A stretch of 64,000 nucleotides of DNA from Bacillus alkalicellulosilyticus (GCF_002019795.1 NZ_KV917381.1:3194068-3258067); one strand, 5' to 3'. Positions 46,468 through 55,922 are shown, counted from the first letter of the stretch. Program-made: numbers and translations. The notes: generated by a model not told the origin, from the letters alone.

Positions 46468-47226
46468 CTATTTTTTTAAAAATTTTTTAACAGCTTCTTG
46501 ATGCTCTTCACTTTCCCACAACGTCGAGCACTCATCTACTTCTGCTGCAAATCTCTTTTTTAGCTCGTCTCTATCGATTTGGTCGAGCCATCGTTTCTTA
46601 TAAGCTTGTAAAACAGGCACGCTCTGTTTTATAAACGGAAGAACCCACTCTTCGCATCCTACTCGAAAGTCACTTTCATTTACAAGATCCGTAACCAATC
46701 CTTTTTGTTCAGCTTCTTTGGCAGTGACTATCTCAGCGGAGAAAAGGAATTGAAGTGCTTTTTGTGATTCGATTCTCTCAAGTAACATCGATGAACCTCC
46801 CCATCCCGTCGTAATACCTAATGTGGCCTGAATAAAACCAAGCCTTGCGTTTGGTGATGCAAGACGAAAGTCACAAGCGACTGCAATTTCACATCCACCT
46901 CCAACGGCTACCCCATTTACAGCAGCAATTGTAATTTTCGGAAAAAGGAACAACCGATATAAAATGTTCGCCATTCTCTCGAGCATTTCTTGCGCTTTTT
47001 CTTTTGTATGTAGGCTATGGAAGATGGATAAGTCTCCACCAGAACAAAAAGCCCTATCACCGGCACCTGTTATGATAAGTACTTTATCATTCTCGTTTTG
47101 TTCAATTTCAGTCAGGATACAATCAAGCTGCACCATCACATCATAATCAATAGCATTCCGCTTGTCAGGACGATTAATCGTTACCCAAACGATATCATTG
47201 TTCCTAGATACAGTTACCTTCCCCAT
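46468..47226 (-). CDS. Enoyl-CoA hydratase/isomerase family protein
   Basis: A 252-residue crotonase-fold protein. The CoA oxyanion-hole segments FCSGGDLSIF and AVNGVAVGGGCEIAVACDFR are present. The position that carries one catalytic Glu in enoyl-CoA hydratase appears as LGFIQATLGITTGWGGS, where Gln-Ala replaces the usual Pro-Glu, so the reaction may differ from simple hydration. It lies between rsfA and rpmF, where B. subtilis has no gene. Substrate not deducible. Confidence 0.85.
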   Translation of the reverse strand: MGKVTVSRNNDIVWVTINRPDKRNAIDYDVMVQLDCILTEIEQNENDKVLIITGAGDRAFCSGGDLSIFHSLHTKEKAQEMLERMANILYRLFLFPKITIAAVNGVAVGGGCEIAVACDFRLASPNARLGFIQATLGITTGWGGSSMLLERIESQKALQFLFSAEIVTAKEAEQKGLVTDLVNESDFRVGCEEWVLPFIKQSVPVLQAYKKRWLDQIDRDELKKRFAAEVDECSTLWESEEHQEAVKKFLKK

Positions 47227-47291
47227 TTTTATCCTCCTAAAACCGTTTTATTTACAGTATACAGTATACGTTTGCCCTGGCTATGAAAATG

Positions 47292-47325
47292 AAAAAAAGC
47301 AATGGACAAGGTCCATTGCTTTTTT
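47292..47325 (-). terminator. Terminator after rpmF
   Basis: Long stem AAAAAGCAATGGAC/GTCCATTGCTTTTT (47311-47324 with 47294-47307), 3-nt loop, U-rich on the minus strand. It ends the ylbN-rpmF unit. Confidence 0.9.
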
Positions 47326-47333
47326 ATATCAAC

Positions 47334-47507
47334 TTATTTGTTTAATACGTCTTGTCCTTTGTATGAACCACATTCTTTACAAACACGGTGAGCTAGTTTT
47401 AGTTCTCCGCATTCTGAACATTTTACCATACCAGGTACTGCTAACTTGTAGTGAGTACGACGTTTTCTTTTACGAGTTTTTGACGTTTTTCTAAAAGGTA
47501 CTGCCAT
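47334..47507 (-). CDS. rpmF: Ribosomal protein L32
   Basis: L32 of the 50S subunit, 57 residues from the conserved start [20 protein letters not shown]. It keeps the zinc-binding form with CSEC and CKEC, so this is the zinc-type paralogue. The ATG at 47507 is chosen from the L32 start; AAGGAGGTGG lies upstream, and two earlier in-frame codons (47516, 47510) are not conserved. It is co-transcribed with ylbN. Confidence 0.97.
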   Translation of the reverse strand: MAVPFRKTSKTRKRKRRTHYKLAVPGMVKCSECGELKLAHRVCKECGSYKGQDVLNK

Positions 47508-47600
47508 CATTCCCACCTCCTTACAAAATATGTAGATTATTTCTGGTCAGTCAGACCTTATAAAATGAAGGCCGGGAATTGCCGGTACTTCCATTTCACG

Positions 47601-48110
47601 TTACTCTTTTTCAAAAAACTTTGCTAAATCAGCTAGACGAGGGTCTATTCTGTTCTTTTGCTCATCTTCTTTGAAAAGTTCCCAATCCTCACCAGATTTA
47701 GGCGCTTTTCCTTCTTCTTTATCACTAAAAATTTGCAAAGGTATTTCTAATAAAATGTGCTCTTTAATATAAGGAATTAGGTCAATGCTTTCTCCGACTA
47801 CCGTATGAATTTCATCTTCACCTTCATCTTCCCAAACTGATTCATGAAGGCGAAACATTTCCCTAGTCTTAATATCGAAAGGAAGTTCAACATCTTCTAA
47901 CGTGCGTGAACACGGGAGGATAAGAGTTCCTTTAATATGAAGCTGAAACGTTACAGAGTCACTTGAAACAACAGCCTCGCCTGAAACCTCTACTGGAGAG
48001 ATTCCACGAATTTGAGGGTCATTTTTCGAAATATCCGAAAGATCAAGTGTTTCGTTAAATTGTATCCCTTTGTTTTTCTGAGCATTAAGTTGTTGGATTG
48101 TCCATTTCAA
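47601..48110 (-). CDS. ylbN: YceD/DUF177 protein YlbN
   Basis: A 169-residue DUF177 protein. Members are paired with rpmF across bacteria, and E. coli YceD and plant DUF177 have been linked to 23S rRNA accumulation. The family motif LILPCSRTLEDVELPFDIKT is present. It is first in the ylbN-rpmF operon under a consensus promoter. Confidence 0.93.
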   Translation of the reverse strand: MKWTIQQLNAQKNKGIQFNETLDLSDISKNDPQIRGISPVEVSGEAVVSSDSVTFQLHIKGTLILPCSRTLEDVELPFDIKTREMFRLHESVWEDEGEDEIHTVVGESIDLIPYIKEHILLEIPLQIFSDKEEGKAPKSGEDWELFKEDEQKNRIDPRLADLAKFFEKE

Positions 48111-48138
48111 AATTGATCACCCCAATGCAACAAGAGTA

Positions 48139-48167
48139 ATTATAGCTTTACCCTTAGTATTTGTCAA
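48139..48167 (-). promoter_or_regulatory. Consensus sigma-A promoter of ylbN-rpmF
   Basis: TTGACA (48167-48162), 17-bp spacer and TATAAT (48144-48139), a perfect match to the vegetative consensus, 29 bp before the ylbN ATG. It fits high expression of a ribosomal protein gene. Confidence 0.93.
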
Positions 48168-48464
48168 GCTTTCATCTTTACACTAAATGTTTATTTTATA
48201 ACAGATTCACTTTACCATTATCACATCATGAATAGCAAGCTAGAAAAAGACAATGGCTCCTCTCTTTACATGTCTACAATAGAGAAACCCACTTATAACA
48301 GGCTTTTTATAAAAGCACATTCAGACAGCCTATCATTGGTTAGTAATCTAACTAGGAATGCTCCATTTAAAAACTAAACTTTTTTTAAGTGGAATCCCCA
48401 TTATGGTATACTTTTTATAAATTGTTTATACTTACCTAACTTAGGAGTAGGAAGGAAGAGAAAT
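48168..48464. other. Gene-free region between ylbN promoter and ylbM
   Basis: About 300 bp with no supported reading frame. On the plus strand two TATACT hexamers (about 48406 and 48426) lie close to ylbM and may be -10 elements, but neither has a good -35. No terminator-like hairpin was recognised. Confidence 0.45.
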
Positions 48465-49688
48465 ATGAAAGCTGCGGGTGTTATTGTCGAATACAATCCC
48501 TTTCATAATGGGCACCTTTACCATCTTGAAGAAACAAAAAAACAAACCAATGCTGATGTTATTATTGCAGTTATGAGTGGGTCCTTTTTACAACGGGGAG
48601 AGCCCGCGCTCGTTTCTAAATGGCAACGGACAAACATGGCTTTAGCTGGCGGTGCTGACCTTGTCGTTGAATTGCCGTATGCGTACTCTACTCAAAAAGC
48701 AGAAACATTTGCAGATGGAGCGGTGCAAATATTAAATGGACTGTTTGTCGATACGATTTGTTTTGGCAGTGAATCCGGAGAAATTCAACAATTTGAAACG
48801 CTACATCGCTTTATTGACACACATAGAGAAAGTTACGAGGCGAAAATTAAAGAGTTTATAAAAGAGGGACATAGTTACCCTAAGGCTTGTTCGCTTGCTT
48901 TTTATTCCTTACAACCAGGTCATGAAGTCCTTGACCTCTCAAAGCCAAATAACATCTTAGGCTATTATTATATGCTAGCGATTAAAAACCATAAGAGCAG
49001 AATAAAAGCAATGACAATTACACGCAAAAGCGCTCAATACCATGATGTTCACATAGAGAAAAAACCAATCGCTAGTGCAACAAGTATTCGAAACGCACTA
49101 CACGAAAATAATGAACTAAACGACATATCCCATGTTCTACCGGAAACGACATTAGCTTTCTTAGTTGACTATTACGAAAGGAACAAGATGTTTCATCAGT
49201 GGAATCACTATTTCCCTTTCCTAAAACATCAGCTCCTCACCAAATCCGAGAAAGAATTAGCTAACATCTATGAAGGGGAAGAGGGATTAGAATATCGACT
49301 TAAAAAACATATTACCAAGGCGACAACTTTTCATGAGTTTATGAACGAAATAAAAACAAAACGATATACGTGGAATCGTCTACAGCGCTACTGCTTACAT
49401 ATCCTAACGAATACCTCAAAAGAGGAGATGGCTGAAGCGACAAGTAGTCGCCCTTACATTCGCTTACTTGGGATGACCGATCAAGGTCAATCCTATCTTC
49501 GAGCGATAAAAAAAGATATCCCTGTACCTCTACTTACAAAACCGACTGCTCCTTTTTCTTCTGCCTTACTGGAGTTAGATAAGAAAGCGGCTGCCTGTTA
49601 TTCATTAGGATTCCCACTTTCCTTGCAAACGGTTCATCTTCAAGAAGAATACTCTACCCCTCCTCTCCTTTTTCGAAGGAATGAGTGA
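48465..49688 (+). CDS. ylbM: tRNA(Met) cytidine acetate ligase TmcAL (YlbM)
   Basis: TmcAL uses acetate and ATP to acetylate the wobble C34 of elongator tRNA-Met (ac4C). The 407-residue protein has the nucleotidyltransferase signature AGVIVEYNPFHNGHLYHLEE with HNGH, followed by MSGSFLQRGEPALVSKW and ADLVVELPY. Its C-terminal domain carries KRYTWNRLQRYCLHIL. It begins with GGAAGGAAG before the ATG and ends at a strong terminator. Confidence 0.95.
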   Translation: MKAAGVIVEYNPFHNGHLYHLEETKKQTNADVIIAVMSGSFLQRGEPALVSKWQRTNMALAGGADLVVELPYAYSTQKAETFADGAVQILNGLFVDTICFGSESGEIQQFETLHRFIDTHRESYEAKIKEFIKEGHSYPKACSLAFYSLQPGHEVLDLSKPNNILGYYYMLAIKNHKSRIKAMTITRKSAQYHDVHIEKKPIASATSIRNALHENNELNDISHVLPETTLAFLVDYYERNKMFHQWNHYFPFLKHQLLTKSEKELANIYEGEEGLEYRLKKHITKATTFHEFMNEIKTKRYTWNRLQRYCLHILTNTSKEEMAEATSSRPYIRLLGMTDQGQSYLRAIKKDIPVPLLTKPTAPFSSALLELDKKAAACYSLGFPLSLQTVHLQEEYSTPPLLFRRNE

Positions 49689-49700
49689 CTATAAGGATTA

Positions 49701-49745
49701 AGAGCACTGAAAAAAACGTTTTTATCTTTTCAGTGCTCTTTTTAT
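49701..49745 (+). terminator. Terminator after ylbM
   Basis: Stem AGAGCACTGAAAA/TTTTCAGTGCTCT (49701-49713 with 49727-49739) followed by TTTTT. Confidence 0.92.
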
Positions 49746-49800
49746 TGGAAGGATTGGGTGATAACTAGTGAAATCATAATTGATGAACGCCACTTCTTGC

Positions 49801-50060
49801 TGCTTTTCCTTACAAAAAGTCGTTCATTCTCCTTATGAACGACCCTATCCTCTGCTTTTCCTTACATAAAGTCGTTCATCCACCTTATGAACGACCCTTT
49901 CCTCTGCTTTTCCTTACATAAAGTCGTTCATCCACCTTATGAACGACCCTTTCCTCTGCTTTTCCTTACATAAAGTCGTTCATCCACCTTATGAACGACC
50001 CTTTCCTCTACTTTTCCTTACATAAAGTCGTTCATCCACCTTATGAACGACTCTTCATAC
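49801..50060. repeat. Five tandem 52-bp repeats, each with a hairpin
   Basis: Units begin at 49801, 49853, 49905, 49957 and 50009. Each carries the inverted repeat GTCGTTCAT, seven bases, ATGAACGAC, joined by a pyrimidine-rich spacer TGCTTTTCCTTACATAAA. Units 2-4 are nearly identical; unit 1 and unit 5 differ by a few bases, and a decayed partial unit precedes the array (near 49782). The array occupies most of the convergent ylbM/ylbL gap. Spacers do not vary, so it is not a CRISPR array. Confidence 0.95.
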
Positions 50061-50075
50061 ACCTATCCTTATCGC

Positions 50076-50121
50076 AAAAAACGGGCCACCGAAGACTGAT
50101 TCTTTCTTCGACGCCCGTTTT
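50076..50121 (-). terminator. Terminator after ylbL
   Basis: Stem AAAACGGGC/GCCCGTTTT (50121-50113 with 50086-50078), with an inner stem TCGAAGA/TCTTCG, followed by U on the minus strand. Confidence 0.88.
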
Positions 50122-50123
50122 CT

Positions 50124-51176
50124 TTATCCGCTTTTTGGAGGTAAATTCTCTAAGTATTGAATTGCTTCTTCTAGTGTATTTACACCAACAACTCTCATTG
50201 TAGTATTAATGGTTTGAGCAACTTCTAAAGCTTCATGATAGTTGGAATCTTTACGGTCTTTTTCCTTTGGTACAAAAAAGATATCCGCCTTAGCTTTATG
50301 CGCAGCTACCACCTTTTGACCTGCCCCACCGATTCGTCCAACTTCCCCTTTCTCATTAATCGTCCCTGTCCCAGCAATCTGATATCCCTTTGTGATATCA
50401 TTTTCTGTTAACTGATTAACAATCTCTAAAGAAAACATTAGCCCGGCTGATGGGCCTCCTATTTTCGCAACATCAATCGTGACTGGTGGTGTAAATTGAA
50501 TTGTACGGTCAACGACTGGATGCAATATGCCCAGACCAGCTCTTCCGTTGCCACCTAATTCTTCTGGAAATAAGGCTACAGGGACCGTAATATCCATCGT
50601 CTCTCCTTGACGAGTAATCGTTAACTCAACAAGGTCTCCGACATCTCTTCCACCTACTATTTCATTTAACTCTGCAACCGTTTGAACCTCGGTGCCATCT
50701 ACCGCTCTAATTCTATCGTCTTTTTGTAACAGCTGTTCTGCAGGCATTCCTTCAATAAAAGTAGTAACCATAATGCCATGATACTCTATGTCGACATTTC
50801 GGTTGGCATGAGTATACGCAGCAATTTTAGCAGCTTCTTGTGAGTTTCGCATCATCATTCGTTGACGCTCAAAATAATCCTCATCCGTTTCTTCAGGTCC
50901 AATGATTGCTTCTTCTGGTACCACTTCTCGATGTTCACTTAGATGTGCCCATGCATAAAAATATGGATTGGCCCGCCCCATTTTAACGGTTGTTAGCATC
51001 AGTGAACCTTCTTCTTCTTTAAATCCATTTTCAACATCTACAAAAGGTGCTAGCTCTTTCGTATCACCTGGTTGAGTATAGTAATAAGGTAATTGGTAAA
51101 AATGTAAAAGCACTAGGACTGCAATGACAATCCAGCGTTTACTTATCTTCGTCTTCTCCCTTTTTTCGATGACCAT
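50124..51176 (-). CDS. ylbL: PDZ and Lon-type S16 protease YlbL
   Basis: A membrane-anchored protease of 350 residues: one N-terminal span (WIVIAVLVLLHFYQLPYYY), a PDZ domain (about 125-210, GMPAEQLLQKDDRIRAVDG), and an S16 domain with the catalytic Ser in KIGGPSAGLMFSLE and Lys in IGGAGQKVVAAHKA. In B. subtilis YlbL contributes to clearing the DNA-damage division inhibitor YneA. Start at 51176 has GGAAGGAG upstream and overlaps ylbK by 38 bp. Confidence 0.94.
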   Translation of the reverse strand: MVIEKREKTKISKRWIVIAVLVLLHFYQLPYYYTQPGDTKELAPFVDVENGFKEEEGSLMLTTVKMGRANPYFYAWAHLSEHREVVPEEAIIGPEETDEDYFERQRMMMRNSQEAAKIAAYTHANRNVDIEYHGIMVTTFIEGMPAEQLLQKDDRIRAVDGTEVQTVAELNEIVGGRDVGDLVELTITRQGETMDITVPVALFPEELGGNGRAGLGILHPVVDRTIQFTPPVTIDVAKIGGPSAGLMFSLEIVNQLTENDITKGYQIAGTGTINEKGEVGRIGGAGQKVVAAHKAKADIFFVPKEKDRKDSNYHEALEVAQTINTTMRVVGVNTLEEAIQYLENLPPKSG

Positions 51177-51957
51177 CCATGTTCTCCTTCCACTTTTCTA
51201 TTTCATGTTGAATGAAGGGGATTTGTTTTCGAGCTTGTTCTTCCCCCAATGCGATATATTCTTCTACGTTAGTGAAGGCAATGGCGCTTACTTGTTTTAC
51301 CATCGGTTTTATCATTATTGTTGCATCGACTTCTCTATTCTTAACCACTTCTCTCTCCATAATATCAATTGTTTGCAAAATGACATCATAAATTGAAATA
51401 ATTTCTTTGTTTGTCGAAAAAAAAGAGACGTCCGATGCAATCGTTATATCTGCCCCCATCTCTTTTGTCACAGAAACAGGGACCCGTTCAATGACACCCC
51501 CATCTACTAAAAGCGTGTCTCCCATTTTAACAGGTACAAATATACCTGGGATGGAAATGCTCGCTCTAACAGCCTGTGCCACTGACCCTTCTTTAAAGAT
51601 CACGCGTTCGCCTTTTAATAAATCAGTCGCCACGATTTGAACACTCGGTGAAAGCTGTTCGATTTTCTTATGTTTCGAAAGTATCCTTATTAATTCTGTG
51701 ACTTTTTTTCCGGTAATAAAGCCCATCTTAGGGACCGTAAAATCTATATAATATTTCCGTTTAAATAACGTGGCAAATCGTTCAAGATTCGCAACCGAGT
51801 GGCCGGCACCGTACAAGGCAGCTACTAAGGCACCCATACTACTTCCTGCCAAATAATCAATCGGTATATTCTCTTCTTCTAAAACCTTTAACACTCCAAT
51901 ATGAGCAAATCCCCTTGCTCCACCGGACCCCAAAGCTAATCCAATTTTTGGACGCAC
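51139..51957 (-). CDS. ylbK: Patatin-like phospholipase family protein YlbK
   Basis: A 272-residue serine hydrolase of the patatin (RssA) type. Oxyanion motif GSGGARGFAHIGVL, nucleophile in AGSSMGALVAALYG and Asp in LLVDGGVIERVPV are all present. Substrate unknown. GTG start with TAGGAGGGG upstream; coupled to ylbL. Confidence 0.9.
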   Translation of the reverse strand: MRPKIGLALGSGGARGFAHIGVLKVLEEENIPIDYLAGSSMGALVAALYGAGHSVANLERFATLFKRKYYIDFTVPKMGFITGKKVTELIRILSKHKKIEQLSPSVQIVATDLLKGERVIFKEGSVAQAVRASISIPGIFVPVKMGDTLLVDGGVIERVPVSVTKEMGADITIASDVSFFSTNKEIISIYDVILQTIDIMEREVVKNREVDATIMIKPMVKQVSAIAFTNVEEYIALGEEQARKQIPFIQHEIEKWKENMDGHRKKGEDEDK

Positions 51958-52078
51958 TTCGTTCCCCTCCTATCATACTTCTACATCTCTTTGTTTTCAA
52001 TCATATGGTCTAAAATACAGTTGTATACGTATATTGAAGTATGGGACATGTTCATTTTTAAATATTGGAGGCAAGCCA

Positions 52079-53296
52079 ATGAATCCATCAAAAATTAAAT
52101 CTATCGTTCTAGCCTTGCTTTCGACGTGCTTGGCAGCCTCTCTTATGATATTTCCAAAAGAATCATTGGAAGCTTCGATTCGAGGGTTAACGATGTGGTG
52201 GGAGGTCGTCTTTCCCTCTCTTCTTCCTTTCTTTATTATCTCTGAGTTGTTAATTGGTTTTGGAGTTGTCTCTTTTTTAGGAACTATATTAGAACGTTTT
52301 ATGAGACCCCTATTCCGCGTTCCAGGAGAAGGCGGCTTTGTTTGGGCGATGGGACTTGCATCAGGCTTTCCAGCAGGTGCCAAGCTTACGGCAAGACTTA
52401 GACAAGAAGAAAAACTAACTAGAATAGAAGCTGAACGGCTCGTTTCTTTTACAAATTCGTCGAACCCTTTATTTATTTTTGGGGCAATCGCTGTTGGTTT
52501 TTTTCATGATCCTACATTAGGAATCGTGCTTGCCTCAGCTCATTATGCAGGCAATATATGTGTTGGTTTAATCATGAGGTTTCACGCATACCGGGATGAA
52601 CCGAAAAAAGTGATAGACAAATCTACAAAACTTACGTTAAAGGATTCTATCCAACTCCTTCATAATGAACGTATCCGTGACGGAAGACCAATAGGAAAAT
52701 TATTAGGGGATGCTGTGCAATCATCCGTAACTACGCTACTAATGATAGGTGGATTCATTATTTTATTTTCAGTGTTAAATAAATTACTTAGTCTTATAGA
52801 ATTTACTACCTTTGTAGCAGGTTTTCTTTCCATCTTGTTGGTCACATTTAACATACCAAGTGAATTGAGCATTCCTTTAATTTCAGGTTTGTTTGAAATT
52901 ACACTAGGAAGTCAAATGACAAGCAACACAACTGATTCGGGTCTTCTTCAAAAAGCGATTATTACTAGTTTTATTTTAGCGTTTAGTGGTTTTTCCGTGC
53001 AAGCACAAGTGGCTAGTATCCTAGCTGAAACAGACATACGCTTTAAACCATACTTTTTCGCTCGTATCTTACATGGTTTTTTAGCAGCCATATTTACCTT
53101 TTTATTTTGGACACCACTTTATGTTAATCAGGTTGACCCTGATTCAGATGGAGTCAAACCAACGTTTCTACAAGAAGAAACCTATTCGTGGCTTATTGAA
53201 GGATGGACGTATCTTGTCCAGTATGGTTCCTATGTCACTTTAGGATTTTTACTACTGTTTATTTTGATAAAAGCAAAAAGGGTTAATATGTTGTAA
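52079..53296 (+). CDS. ylbJ: Sporulation integral membrane protein YlbJ
   Basis: A 405-residue polytopic membrane protein with about eight hydrophobic segments and Gate-like domains (SLLPFFIISELLIGFGVVSF, AMGLASGFPAGAKLTARLR, SFTNSSNPLFIFGAIAVGF). B. subtilis YlbJ is sigma-E dependent and needed for heat-resistant spores. The ATG at 52079 (MNPSKIKS) has GGAGG 7 nt upstream; an ATG at 52034 lacks a site. Confidence 0.92.
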   Translation: MNPSKIKSIVLALLSTCLAASLMIFPKESLEASIRGLTMWWEVVFPSLLPFFIISELLIGFGVVSFLGTILERFMRPLFRVPGEGGFVWAMGLASGFPAGAKLTARLRQEEKLTRIEAERLVSFTNSSNPLFIFGAIAVGFFHDPTLGIVLASAHYAGNICVGLIMRFHAYRDEPKKVIDKSTKLTLKDSIQLLHNERIRDGRPIGKLLGDAVQSSVTTLLMIGGFIILFSVLNKLLSLIEFTTFVAGFLSILLVTFNIPSELSIPLISGLFEITLGSQMTSNTTDSGLLQKAIITSFILAFSGFSVQAQVASILAETDIRFKPYFFARILHGFLAAIFTFLFWTPLYVNQVDPDSDGVKPTFLQEETYSWLIEGWTYLVQYGSYVTLGFLLLFILIKAKRVNML

Positions 53297-53302
53297 GTAA
53301 GA

Positions 53303-53350
53303 AGAGGATGAGAAAAAGGTTGGTTTACCTTTTTCTCACCCTCTTTTTTC
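53303..53350 (+). terminator. Terminator after ylbJ, GGTGAGACA-family stem
   Basis: Arms 53303-53320 (AGAGGATGAGAAAAAGGT) and 53327-53344 pair with one mismatch, followed by six T. It faces the end of coaD and may serve both. It resembles the stems at 45595 and 60661. Confidence 0.88.
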
Positions 53351-53358
53351 AAATGAGA

Positions 53359-54419
<1,061 letters not shown>

Positions 54420-54531
54420 CTAACCTTTTTTTATAATCTTCTATCAAAATTCATTAGTCATTCATTATCCTATCATAAAAAGTTAAAAACATTAACTTTT
54501 TCCATAAACTCCATCATTATAAAACATTAAC

Positions 54532-54560
54532 GTATAGATTTTTTTTGATTGGCGATAATA
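54532..54560 (+). promoter_or_regulatory. Sigma-F/sigma-G promoter of the csfG-like RNA
   Basis: GTATA (54532-54536), 14-bp spacer and GGCGATAATA (54551-54560). The -10 fits the forespore consensus GGnnAnAnTR at every position and also the sigma-G form. The same 14-bp spacing is seen at sigG. Confidence 0.82.
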
Positions 54561-54566
54561 GAATTA

Positions 54567-54716
54567 GCAACATTCAAGCGATGTTGCGACAACCGCGGAG
54601 AAGGCTTACGTTTCCCCATAAGTTCTTCCTCCGGTTTCTCCTCTCCCATAGCCTTGTACATACGAAGTATGTTGTAGGGCACCTCGCAGGGAAGTCCCTT
54701 GCGAGGATTTTTTTTT
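54567..54716 (+). ncRNA. csfG: Forespore small RNA, csfG candidate
   Basis: About 150 nt between a forespore-type promoter and a strong terminator (stem CCTCGCA-GGGA/TCCC-TTGCGAGG, 54682-54706, then nine T), in the gap between rsmD (ylbH) and ylbG. No supported reading frame lies in it. Structure includes a 5' hairpin GCAACAT/ATGTTGC, a stem AAGGCT/AGCCTT closing a large loop rich in C and U with repeated CUUCCUCC- and UCUCCUC-like boxes, and a hairpin ACATAC/GTATGT. B. subtilis csfG is a sigma-F/sigma-G RNA in the ylbG-ylbH gap with pyrimidine-rich repeats (from memory), which fits. The 5' end is approximate. Confidence 0.78.
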
Positions 54717-54781
54717 CTTACATAGACAATAAATTCAAGCAGTGCTAGAGTAATGGTATGTTTTTAGAAGGAGAGATACAA

Positions 54782-55171
54782 ATGATTCAACGCTTTATTG
54801 AGTTAGGGGAAGGATATTCAGACCTTTATGAACTAATTGCAATTGCCCAAACGAACAGAGATAGAGTATATCGTTTTATTCGGATTGACACCGTGGTACA
54901 ACATCAACAAATGACCTCTTTCATTGTTGTTTTGACTCCTGCAACGCCTGGAAAGTTAATGCCTCTCTATATATGCAGAGAGGGAATTCCACAACCTGAG
55001 TGGAAGCCAAACCAACGCTATACACTTTTTGAAAATATGGTCCAATCGTTTGATATCCCGTTAATGAAAATTGAAGTCAAGTCCTCTGATACGTTTGAGG
55101 AAAAAGAACTTTACTATCAATATTTAATAGGTGTCCTACGGATGAATCATTTCATCCCACCATTACAATAA
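54782..55171 (+). CDS. Conserved hypothetical protein (DUF7147-like)
   Basis: A 129-residue protein starting MIQRFIELGEGYSDLYELI, with LYICREGIP and YYQYLIGVLRMNHF as likely conserved blocks. It resembles an uncharacterised Bacillus family found near rsmD/ylbG. No membrane segment or signal peptide. The ATG at 54782 has GAAGGAGAG upstream. Function unknown. Confidence 0.75.
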   Translation: MIQRFIELGEGYSDLYELIAIAQTNRDRVYRFIRIDTVVQHQQMTSFIVVLTPATPGKLMPLYICREGIPQPEWKPNQRYTLFENMVQSFDIPLMKIEVKSSDTFEEKELYYQYLIGVLRMNHFIPPLQ

Positions 55172-55174
55172 AAA

Positions 55175-55192
55175 ACCGCAAAGCGGTCTTTT
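55175..55192 (+). terminator. Short terminator after the DUF7147-like gene
   Basis: Stem ACCGC/GCGGT with AAA loop and CTTTTC behind it. The stem is only 5 bp, so it is weak. Confidence 0.5.
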
Positions 55193-55380
55193 CATAAAAA
55201 CCCTGCGCGAAACCTTTACCTTCTTTTAAAGTCAAACAAAAGTGGGGTTCTTTTGTATGACGCGTAGCGAGCGAAGCCAGTGCTCTACTTTGATTGACCC
55301 CAGTATTTTTCAACAAGGAGCGCAGCCACACGCTCAGTGTACGAAGCCCTCCTGCAGGACATCTATAATATTTCAACATA
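55193..55380. repeat. REP-like inverted-repeat region before ylbG end
   Basis: Non-coding stretch with complementary segments (TGGGGTTC near 55243 and GACCCCA near 55297), and the decamer GAAGCCAGTG (55273-55282), which also occurs inverted at 55849-55858 and in related form at 9350 and 60747. A second GAGCGCAGCC block lies near 55319. It looks like a dispersed intergenic repeat rather than a gene. Confidence 0.45.
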
Positions 55381-55414
55381 AACAAAAGCTATGCCCCTTG
55401 GCATAGCTTTTGTT
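55381..55414 (-). terminator. Terminator after ylbG
   Basis: Perfect 15-bp stem (55414-55400 with 55395-55381, AACAAAAGCTATGCC and complement), 4-nt loop, U-containing arm on the minus strand. It overlaps the ylbG stop. Confidence 0.75.
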
Positions 55415-55692
55415 TATAATCCCATTCGATAATCATATTCTTTTGCTTTATCTGGTTTTGCATTTTGATATTCTGTTTTTATAAATGGCCTCATCGAAAC
55501 GCTTACATCCTTTACATAATGAAACGTCTCAAGTTTATTCACAGTGTTTTCTACTTCTGTTTGGTCGAGATATAAGATGACATACTTCATTTTTTTTGAT
55601 ACATAGTGTACATTTCCGTATTTTCTTAACTGACGAGCATATTTTAAGGAATGCAACCAAACAGAAACACTTTGTCTTTGGCTAGAAAGCAT
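55414..55692 (-). CDS. ylbG: UPF0298 protein YlbG
   Basis: A 92-residue protein of the YlbG/UPF0298 family (SVSVWLHSLKYARQLRKYGN, KKMKYVILYLDQTEVENTV, RPFIKTEY). Small and basic, found across bacilli next to ylbF. Function unknown. Confidence 0.9.
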   Translation of the reverse strand: MLSSQRQSVSVWLHSLKYARQLRKYGNVHYVSKKMKYVILYLDQTEVENTVNKLETFHYVKDVSVSMRPFIKTEYQNAKPDKAKEYDYRMGL

Positions 55693-55860
55693 ATTCGTTT
55701 CTCCTTTTTCGATCTATCTATAATAAGTCTAGCACTTTCGCTTTACCCGAGCAAGAGTTCATATCAAAATGTTAGAATATCTATACAGTTCTTGCATGTT
55801 CTACCAGGAATGCAATAGGGGCTGGGACAGAACTAGCTAAAACATCTGCACTGGCTTCAC

Positions 55861-55922
55861 AAGCAAGTTGTGAGAAAACCACTCACTTCAGCAAGTTGTG
55901 AGAAAACCACTCACAACTTGCT
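55861..55922. repeat. Tandem hairpin repeat AGCAAGTTGTGAG, 1.5 copies
   Basis: A complete hairpin lies at 55890-55922 (arms AGCAAGTTGTGAG and complement, loop AAAACCA). A partial direct copy (55861-55887) lies next to it. The same stem recurs at 60701-60737. It begins at the ylbF stop, where a terminator would be expected, but has no U tract. Confidence 0.7.

Noticed and set aside
49801-50060. CRISPR-like array in the ylbM/ylbL gap
   Set aside because: The sequence between hairpins is the same in every unit, so there are no distinct spacers, and no cas gene is nearby. It is a plain 52-bp tandem repeat.
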